A program made the position numbers and the translations under genes. Below are positions 55,000 through 64,000 of a DNA stretch of 64,000 bases, piece after piece. The stretch's first letter is position 1; every line of letters begins with the position of its first letter. This DNA comes from Uranotaenia lowii. Taxonomy: Eukaryota > Arthropoda > Insecta > Diptera > Culicidae. The DNA is taken from NCBI RefSeq assembly GCF_029784155.1, contig NC_073693.1, forward strand, positions 153,857,442 to 153,921,441. The letters run 5' to 3'. Below the pieces are notes generated by a model. The model saw only the letters and a list, made by a program, of their open reading frames with translations. It searched no databases and had not been told where the DNA came from.

Positions 55000-57119
55000 A
55001 TTAGGGTCCCCTCAATAAAGTTACAAGCCGCCATACTTCCAATAGTGTTTTATTGACACAAGAGCGGATTACATTGGGGTTGAGAGAGGTTCTAAATATT
55101 TGTTTCAAGGCATTCACCGGGAGAGGTGAAACGTCGATTTCAAAGCAGATCAGTGTTTTTGGACTCAAATTTATGGACCGTTGCTGGTAGCTGGACACCT
55201 AGATTATCGTTAACATCATCTATCATGCGGCCACCAAATTGAAATAGAAACAGTTCCCCGGGTGATGTTCCCCCGTGATACAGGACGATTGTTCGAGTAC
55301 CTGTGCATTCGTGGAAATTTCGTCCCAGATTTCAGAAGAAGTGGAGCGTCTCGAGATTCAGGAGGGTTCCCATTCGAACCTCGTATAGATTCAGAAATTT
55401 CCTGGTGGTTCGGAGAGTCAATATCCCGAGGAGAATCATTGCATTCTTAGTGTGTGTGTATAATCCATAGACGGATTGAGAAACATGCTACAGAAGCCAA
55501 CACCATGAAAAATTCGAATAAGTTTAGTCGAAAGTGGCACTTAAGGTCACCATCAAAGTTATGCAAAATTTTACAAAACTTTACAAAATCAAATTTTACA
55601 CTAAGGTTTTGGAAGTCAAAATGCATCAATTGATGTCGTGGAGTTGATGATGTCAGACTTTCTTAACTCATCATTGGGCCGCCTGAAGAGGAGATACGAT
55701 AAAAAATTGATCCTTAAAATAAGCCAACTGGGCAGTATTTAACATTGCAGAACAAATTTCGTCGAGATTGCAGTGTGCTGTCGAAACTTTTAAAACATTT
55801 AAAACACACTATATAACGGAGGAGTTTTTCTGTTTTCACTCAATTCTTGGGCATAACCTGAATTTTGTTAGCGGCATACCACTCCAAGGCGTTTTTTTTC
55901 ATAATGGCAGAATCCATAATCCGGCTAAAACAGCACAGAAAAGTCATGTTTCTTCAGGAAATGCAGCAAACGCTTTTGAAGACACTCTTTCAAGTGAATT
56001 TCCTGGTTGAAGGTCCTGGTTGCAACAAAAATGTAGCTTTACAAGCAACTGGTACAGATAGCATGCATGCCAAACCAATGTTCCGAAAATCAATCATTTT
56101 CGATCAGCCGTGCTTTACTGCATTCAGAGCCAAAAAATCGAAGCAGTCAATTTTTCCTTCTCTTACCAAATCATATAAACAATCATGCATGACAACGACG
56201 CTTCTGTATTTGAAACATTCCCGCAAAACATGATGTAGTAAAGAAGGACGCAGACTATCAGCAACGAACGTCTCGATGGTGATTGCCTTCCTTGATGACT
56301 TTCAACCTTTTAGGATCATTGCTGATATACATATATCAGTTTTGAGCGATCTATGTAGGCTATCAGATGATTTTTTATTTTTCGCTTTGCGTAGAAGGAC
56401 AAAATCATGACTAGTTAACCGCAAAGAACTGTCCAGCATGTGCTACGGCTTTTTTGAACATGTGGTCCTGGTATTTCTTCAGATTTTTCCTTTTGAAACA
56501 TTCATGATCGTATGGAAATACGTGAAACACATCAAATATATGCTTGTTGTGTTTAAATACGAGCACGTGGAGACAAAAGGAACCAACACCAATTTGTTGC
56601 ACTTAGTTCAAGCTTCAATGTGGTTTATTAGTTTTAAAAATCCACTTGCACGTTTTTGCAATAAACGCTCGTGAAGTTGAGTAAAAATAAAACTGAAAGT
56701 TGCAATAACTTGGTTAGAAAACGTCGTAAAAAGCTAAAATCTTGTGCAAAACGTGTGATTTAAATGCCTCAACAAATGTTCAGAACATCTTATTCATGTA
56801 AATCCTCATCTAACTATAGTTAAGTTTAAAAAACTAACTTTTAAATAACTTTCAAAATAAAACCTTTATAACTCTGCTCTGAAAAGAGATAGAGTTTTGA
56901 TGTATTCAACAAAGTTTCGTATTTTCACGTATTCTACAACTTTGTAGTATAAAATAAAGCTATATCTATTGAAATAAAAAAGTTAGAATTTTCAATTTTT
57001 TTATAGTGGACTTTGACTAACTTTTGATGCTTTCAAGTTATGAAGCATGTTTGAAGAAGCAAATGTTCTGAAAACACTTAAGAGATAAGATGAAAGACAG
57101 AGGCGCTACGAAAAAAGTT
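55000..57119. other. No gene recognised
   Basis: Open frames at 55262-55450 and 55865-56233 have no recognisable motif. A segment at 56870-57060 (aactttgtagtataaaata, tagtggactttgac) resembles in style the repeat near 61790-61970. No TIR pair was confirmed. Confidence 0.4.
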
Positions 57120-58078
57120 CCACTTTTAGCCCTTTCGGACCACTGTGAGCACTCGGAGGTATATGTATTCTAGCTTGAAACGAATCCTGATTGCTTTTCT
57201 TGAGCGATTTTCCGAACATTGTGCCAAACGATATATTTCTTAGCACACTTTGATAATTTAATATGCTAGAAAATGTCTGCAACCTTTCTCCTTCCGGTTG
57301 CTATAAAATACTCTTGTCCCGGAAGCTGTCTGAAGTCTGCCTGGGCTAAGGTTTCGTCGTCCATTATTACGCAATCTTACTTTGTCAACAATGTCGTATA
57401 CAGCTTCCGAGAGCTTGTTTTTGCCGTAAGGTTTTGATTTTCATTGCGATTAGCAGTCACTATCTTCTTATAAGTTGATAGTCCGGTTTTTAAGCTTCAT
57501 CCAGGGTTGTAGACGATATTCCCTACTCATTGGCGACATCTCGAACGGAAAGATTGGAGTTTAGCTTGAAAGTGCTAGCCACTCTCTTGTTCGTCACTGC
57601 GGCTCCCGGATTTCGATTTCTCCCAGATCCCGGCTTTCTAGTAGTCGAAATACTTTCTCCGAACACTTTTATTACTTTGGTAACGGTTGATATCGCCACA
57701 TTCAATAATTTTGATATTTTTGCGTGCGTGTAGTTTGGATTTTCACGACGCATGTACAAAATTTTGTCGAAATACTTTCTCCGAACATTTTTATTACTTT
57801 GGTGACGGTTGATTTCGCCACATTCAATGATTTTGATATTTCTGCGTGCGTGTAGTTTGGATTTGGAGTTTTCACGACGCATGTACAAAATTTTGATTCG
57901 TAGTTCCTCTTGCTTTGACGCCATTTTGAAAACTAAAGAACTATGTCAAAAGCTCAAAAGAAACATCATTCAACACACACATACACACCTACAAAACGAA
58001 GGGTGTCCAGGTTTTTTGAATGAATGAATAAAAAAAACGGCGAATTTAAGTTGACCACTTTTTTATCCGAACACCCTT
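57120..58078 (-). pseudogene. DD37E-type mariner transposase, third copy, truncated
   Basis: The minus strand begins MASKQEELRIKILYMRRENS (57924 downward) with the HTH region HAKISKLLNVAISTVTKVIK, then VTNKRVASTFKLNSNLSVRDVANE; other frames give MDDETLAQADFRQLPGQEYF (first Asp block) and KYIVWHNVRKIAQEKQ. The second Asp and the Glu are absent, so the element is cut on the 3' side. The 5' terminus AAAGGGTGTTCGGATAAAAA (plus-strand end at 58078) is followed by TA (58079-58080). A 122-bp tandem duplication lies within the HTH part (57645-57766 and 57767-57888). Confidence 0.85.
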
Positions 58079-58080
58079 TA

Positions 58081-61000
58081 AATAGAGGCTGGGGAAGCGA
58101 TGATAAAAGTTTGTTCAAGAATAAATTCACGTGAACAAACAAAACTTGACTACAGGAATAAGACAGGAAAATATTTACTGAATTATTCGCCTAATTGTGC
58201 ATCAACCACTGCAATTGTACATCAACTAAATAAAGCAAAATTTAGGAAACAAACTTATTTAATTTAAGGGTGGTCCAAAATAGAAACCTGGTGGTCCAAT
58301 ATACCGACCAGAGAAAAAGCCTTGATCTTCGTAATGAACGGATAAAGCAGTCGAAAATTGTAACATGTACTTTTTTATTTCAGAAAACAACATAGCCAGT
58401 TCCCAAAGCGGTCCAAAATAGGTCCGTTACCCTATGCTTTGTTAAAATAGATAATTCCATTTTTAAGAAGTAACATTCTGATTGAGTTGTGGTCTGACTT
58501 CAAATTTGCGTGTCATCTCCATTAAGGACGCCCGCATAAATGAGGATTGTAAACAAATGTTTTCTGGAACATAATAACAGCACAAGAACAGGTTGATATT
58601 TCATGGTCAGCTTAATAAGCTTAGTGACAGCAAAAGAAATTTGAAGTATTTTCGGAAGATGTTTGCTAAGATGATGATGATTTGATGGACACGTTTTCTA
58701 TAGTAAAAGTTCAAGGTTACCTTTTCCGGTACACGCCCATGGCTTTGAAGATAGCCGAGAAGCGCGAATGAGAGCGCTAAACAAAGGTGAACAGCCTTGG
58801 CGTGGCGCGGCGGGTTAGACCAGGAGAAAATTTCTTCTTTCACCAAATTGGCTTCTGGCACGGCAATCAGACGGTCGGGAAAAACAGTACTCTTTCAGGT
58901 CTCGAACGGTCCACACCGATTAAACTTGGTTGCGCGTGTTCCGTACTTATTTATTTGTGCCCGTTGCTGGAAGCCGATTTCTTGCGTGGAAATCGAAGAG
59001 TCGCGTTTTATTCGAAAAAACTATTTAAATCGAAATTATCAGGATGAAATATGTCGTATTTTTGGTAAGAATCCGTTTTCGTTACAATAAGCTACGATTA
59101 GTATTCCCGAGCATATGTGGCATCGCTGCTAGAAGAAGTGCTTTTTACAACAAAAAAATAATCTTCAAGACAACTTAGCGGGTTTTCCATTCAGCGGTCT
59201 GTTAGGTGCAGCAAATGAATCGTTGAACACATGTCTTGTTTTGCGAAATGAGTTAAGAGACTGGGTGAGGTTTTCGATTTGTGGAAAGTGAACAGCAAAC
59301 GGGACTTCCGATGCGGACAAACTTGTCTAAGTGAAATGTGTTTGTGGGTCAAGTTGCGGCTCGGCTTGGCTTCGTTAGTTTTTTTTCATGTAGGTACCTA
59401 CATGTGTGATACGGAACATTGTTTCTGGTTCATTTGGGTGGATCGAATCGATAGCCATCTCAACATCACCTATTTGAAAATAATGCCCACGATCGCCTCA
59501 ATCAGCATAATCCTGAATCGAAAGCACTGCACTGGATTCGGGGCTTTCGTTGGACATTCTCGAAATTGTTCAGTAAAAGTGAAATTTGGTTTATGCCACT
59601 CCATTGGAACCTGTTCTTCGGCTCCCAGCACAGCGGGTTCGTAGCTGTGAATGTATCGAGGTCTCCTCCTGTCGCATATTCATTCTTGTTTTTCCGCTGC
59701 ATTCATGAGGAAGCCTTCACTTTCTTCGGTTTGGGATTTGGGTGACGTGATATCCGAACGTTTGGACGACCATCCCACCAGCCCTATTGAGTGAGACATG
59801 TGTTGCATTCAATGGGTTGAGCCGTTGATGGATATAAATCGAATTTTGGGTCGTAGAAAGTTGAGTTTTTATAGTAATCTTACAAGATTACGAAAAAAAA
59901 TGCAACACAAATTATTCTTCTTATGATTCTGATTTCTATGTTAAGAAACATTTTGAATTTTTAACCTCAGTTTCAACTCGTACAGAAATGATCTTGTTTG
60001 ATATTGGTTAATGAAAAAGTTTAGAAAGAAACTCTTTAAAACTTCCATCACCAGCATCAGCACCATCAACAACATTCTCTTAAATTTAAACACAATTTTG
60101 CGGAAAAATAGTGTTATTTAATTTTAGAAAGCAGGAAGTTTGAATTTGTTATTTCCATGTTACGGTAATAATATTCAACTAGTACCTTGAACTTAAAAAA
60201 TGCTAAAAAAATGATAAGCAATGTGAAGATAGTCAATCACCTTGGTAATTTATTTCTTCTAAACTTCGATCCGTCTAAAACTTCCGAAGCTTGAAATTTA
60301 CGTACTGAAAGAAACATTAACCAATAAGTTTGTAAACTTAATTCTCTAACGTACTACGTACAGTACTTGGAATATTTTCGCTCAAAAAAAAAAGTGTTGA
60401 TTCGCGAGAGCCGTGAAGAAGAACCGTACCCATGACAAAAAAAATCGTGTAAAAAGAAGCCGTGTTAGAAAAACTGAGAAAACGAATATCTAGCTAGTAA
60501 TCGCAATATTAAACGTCAAAACCGATAAAAATTATCGGGGAGAAGCTAATTTTTTAAATAAATATAAATAAGTATATGCGGTGCGCCACACCAGGTACAT
60601 ATTTGCCAAACGGGACCGCTCCATTTTCTTACTCATCCAAATCGGACTTTTAAAGCTACGGGATGGGTGGTTTAGCAGGAATTCGTGTTGGCCCGCCGAC
60701 AGTGCTCCGCGTGTGAGGATAACCTAAATTTTCCAACCTGATTTGCTTTGCTATCGCGCTAGAGAGAGCGTTAATTTGAGGCTGTGGGTTTTTATCTGCA
60801 AACATATTTCTGCTGTTTGAAGTACAGTTTTTTTATAGTTACGGTGTTTTATTTATAGTTACGGATTTGATTGTCTTTTAATTTTTTTTCATGCCATGAA
60901 AAAACAAGTTTTATTACCAAAAAATACAGAAACTAACATAAACTCGTGGCAACTTCCTCTAAATTAGAATATTTTTTAGACTCTGGACAACGTATTCTAA

Positions 61001-64000
61001 GTGTGGAGAACAAATTTCGAAGTTTTCTCCTATGTTTTGCAGTGAATTCTTAAGATGTTTCATAAGGTCTAATGGAAGCGCACACGATATCTCGAGATAT
61101 GTTGATTTTTTTTATTAAAGATGAAAAACAAACTTGAATGATCTATCGAAGGCCAATTTTCAAATTCATAAGTGAAAATTGAACGAAATGTGCGGTTTTT
61201 GTAAAGCTCCCTGTCGTTTCTGCTAACAATTGCATTTTTTTTATTTAGAAATATATTAAAGAGTTGAAACGGCATGGAACTCAATAAGCTAGCTATCTGA
61301 ATAAATGAAAGTTGTAGAAATCAAGGTAGGAATTAAAAAACCTTTATTTTATATGATAAAAACTATTTATAGAAACATCTGTGACATAATTCGAAATCAA
61401 ATTTTTGAACTGAAGGCTCACTCCACTTTCCTTCACTGAACAGGCAATTCACAATAATATAGTAAATATCTAGTACGCAATTACGACGAGTGATGAAAAA
61501 ATTGAATTTTGCAACAAATTCCATACACACATTTTTTAAATCTCAAGAAATATCTCTAAAATCTTTAAACAAAAAGCGCATCTTAACAAACAACCGCATG
61601 CGAACGACCTCGCCAATGATTGAAAATTTCTGATCGAGAAGGTCGTGGAATGTACTTTTTCTCAACTCCGCAATAAAATATCAGGTACGAAGCTTAATTC
61701 TGAAGGATATTTCGTCTTTTTTTGGCTGGGCCCACTGTGTTGTATTGGATGCGGAGACAACTGGAACCAGGGCACAGTGGTCCAAAATAAAAACACTAAC
61801 TTTTATGTTTGAGGAGATAGAGACAAAATTTGTTCCTCAAAGTTGTAGATATAATCAAAATATTAAACTTTGCTGAAATAGTAAGAGCTTTATCTTTATT
61901 CTGTGCAAAGTTATAATGCTTTAATTGAAAACATACTTAAAATTTGTTTTTTTTTTAACTTTTGCTGGTATGAACTAACATAATTATGCCGTTCACAACA
62001 TTTATTGAGTCACTTAATACGCACATTTTGCACTAGATCTTAAGTCTATACGACCTTTCCATCCGAAGTTTTCTCTATTTCAAGTATTATTTTTCCTTAA
62101 TTCTACGAACTTCAAGGGTAAAATGGGCTAGTGAGCCAATAAACTTTATACCACATCTTAAAACTTGATATAAGTACTACAAATTTAGCCAAAAACTACT
62201 CGCCTCTATGCGCCCGTTTTTGAGTACGGTTGGTATAAAGTTGTTGAATTCCTAGTTTTTAACGAGAAAATAGAGATTGTTTCATCTAATTGAAATTGAA
62301 AGTAAGAATAACAAAAAAAATGATAAGTAGTTGCACGAAAACGTTTGAAATTTACGCTTTCAAATGGCTTCGCGAAATAAATCAGTAAAAACAAAAAAAA
62401 ATAATAATAATAAAATAAAGCGACAATGATCCCGTAAATTGTTTCATCTCCTTTTTTAAGTTCTTTGTGAAGCAAAATTTTTTGATCAAAAGAAAAATTG
62501 AAAAATTCCAAACAGAAAACTTTTTTGTTTATATTATTCATAACCTTTCTGCTAAACCTTTCATCCGTTTAATTGATAATTATGCCAATCTGTGTTTATG
62601 TTTGCTCAAATAAAAATGTATAAAAATTAAACGGAAACAGTTACTTATCCAAGGAATATTTAAAGAAGGTACTGCCAAGGCAGCCCTGCTCTAGTATTGG
62701 TATAGGCTGAGACAATCATGAATTGATGTTACTTGTTCTATACATAAGAATTGTATATGGTAAACCGGTTGAATTAAAATCATGACAATCTGTTAACCAC
62801 TCAATATTTACCATCTACACCTTCTTGAAGCTGATATTTTCTTCATTTTTGCATGTTTTAGCTTCTATGCGACATTGCATTCATTAGTAAATTGAGAAAA
62901 AAAACATAATGCAATCTTCAAAGGACCAAAAAACTTCATAACACAGTGAAATAGAGGCTTTACAACAAAATCAAAATGAAATTGGAATTCGAATTTGTTC
63001 TAAAACGTGTTTTTCTTTGAAATTCCTACCATTCTCACATAAATTCCGGATACAATCGATTTTGTGACACACATATTTTTTGGATCAAGATGATTTCATG
63101 ATTTTTTGGATATTTGGCAATTGATAATTTTTCTGTCAATCATAGCAATCATTGCATTCCATGAAATGTTCCATCTAACGGCAGCTGATTACCACCCAGC
63201 AGGTGGAGCAATATAACGGAAGGCATTTGTTTCGAAATAAAGCTCTTTCTCAACAAATTCCATAATTTGCAAAACAAATTGTAGTTGTAGTTGTCCAACT
63301 CGGCAAGCCTCGTTGTATACATTTACGACTTACGGCCAAACATTCATTCGAGTTTTTAAGAAAAAACAAAAGCGATTATTTATTTCAACTTCCTCCTATT
63401 TCTTTCATCTGAATGTTTTTGAGTCGATTATTTCCAACCAGATGTGCAGTACCACTTCTGATTTTCAAGTATGAGTCTCTCGTCTATCCAAGATTTTAAG
63501 AGTTTATTTTCATCTCAGCGCGATCCTTTGCAGTTAAGGAAAAGGAAAGATCGGATGATTTTCAAAATGTTACCTAGGAATATTTGAAAACACATCAGAT
63601 CAACGATAATCAAAGTATAAAACGATGTTTGTCAGCATTCTCCCGCCCGATCTACAGTGAAAAATACACGGATACAACTAAGATGATTTATTGAAACCAA
63701 GTTTTTGGTAATTGTGTAGCTTTTTCAACATAATTTTTTGGATATGCCTATTCGTCCGAATCCTTAGCTCAATTTATATGATATTTTAATACTTTTATTT
63801 TTTTAAGATATTTAACAGCTAACTGTCATTCTTCCCAACCCCATTTTTGAGTTAAGGAGAATCATTTAATTGTTTGATTCAGTAGAATAATTTAACCTAA
63901 GTTCATTTCTATTGAAAGCACTCGAACGTTTAATTGATCATCATATCAGAAGAATGCCTTGTCCAACATCCGCTTAATGCGACACAACATGCATACCAAA
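58081..64000. other. No gene recognised up to the window end
   Basis: Short frames near 58787-59090 and 59279-59644 have no motif. Segments with gtggtccaaaata (58266-58300 and 61788-61800) belong to dispersed repeats of unknown limits. Sequence from 62.6 kb on is AT-rich and unassigned. A host gene with small exons could be missed here. Confidence 0.4.

Overview
This is an insect genomic window, most likely from a culicine mosquito. The inference rests on DD37E mariner-type transposases (the ITmD37E group, described from mosquitoes), I-type non-LTR retrotransposons with an RNase H domain, many short TIR elements, AT-rich intergenic DNA and GT-AG introns with insect-like lengths. No intact single-copy host gene could be recognised. 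Almost everything that can be identified is mobile DNA. A run of exactly 500 N (6907-7406) is an assembly gap.

Layout. 1-3841: 3' part of an I-type non-LTR element with an intact 1216-aa ORF2 and a poly(A) tail. 5.7-6.9 kb: remnants of two other non-LTR elements, ending at the gap. 7.8-8.9 kb: a TIR element carrying a decayed histone H2A-like segment. 9274-14560: a complete Ty3/gypsy-type LTR retrotransposon with 196-bp LTRs that look identical and a 5-bp target duplication; its gag-pol frame is interrupted by two GT-AG introns. 16.06-16.58 kb: an ~80-bp tandem repeat. 17465-17936: a hAT-like MITE. 18.5-20.1 kb: a decayed multi-exon gene with a SAM-like segment.

20376-38463 is one nested stack. 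A 1.3-kb DD37E mariner was split by a minus-strand I-type element (A). A was split by a plus-strand I-type element (B). B's ORF1 was split by a 5.2-kb insertion (C), and C contains a 1.8-kb TIR element (D). Target-site duplications or TIRs define each layer, and the interrupted reading frames continue across each junction.

38.8-47.5 kb holds copies of a long compound repeat with a tRNA-like core, a 550-bp foldback, a 1168-bp hAT-like element with an 8-bp target duplication, and smaller MITEs. 50.5-51.3 kb and 57.1-58.1 kb hold two more decayed DD37E transposases. 51433-54145 is a TIR element containing an unrecognised five-exon gene on the minus strand. 54.2-55.0 kb is a second non-LTR remnant of the type seen at 5.8-6.3 kb. 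From 58.1 kb to the end nothing could be assigned with confidence.

The most unusual points are the two introns that persist inside a recently inserted LTR retrotransposon, the five-exon gene inside a TIR element, and the depth of the nested stack. All family names come from reading motifs; no database search was run.
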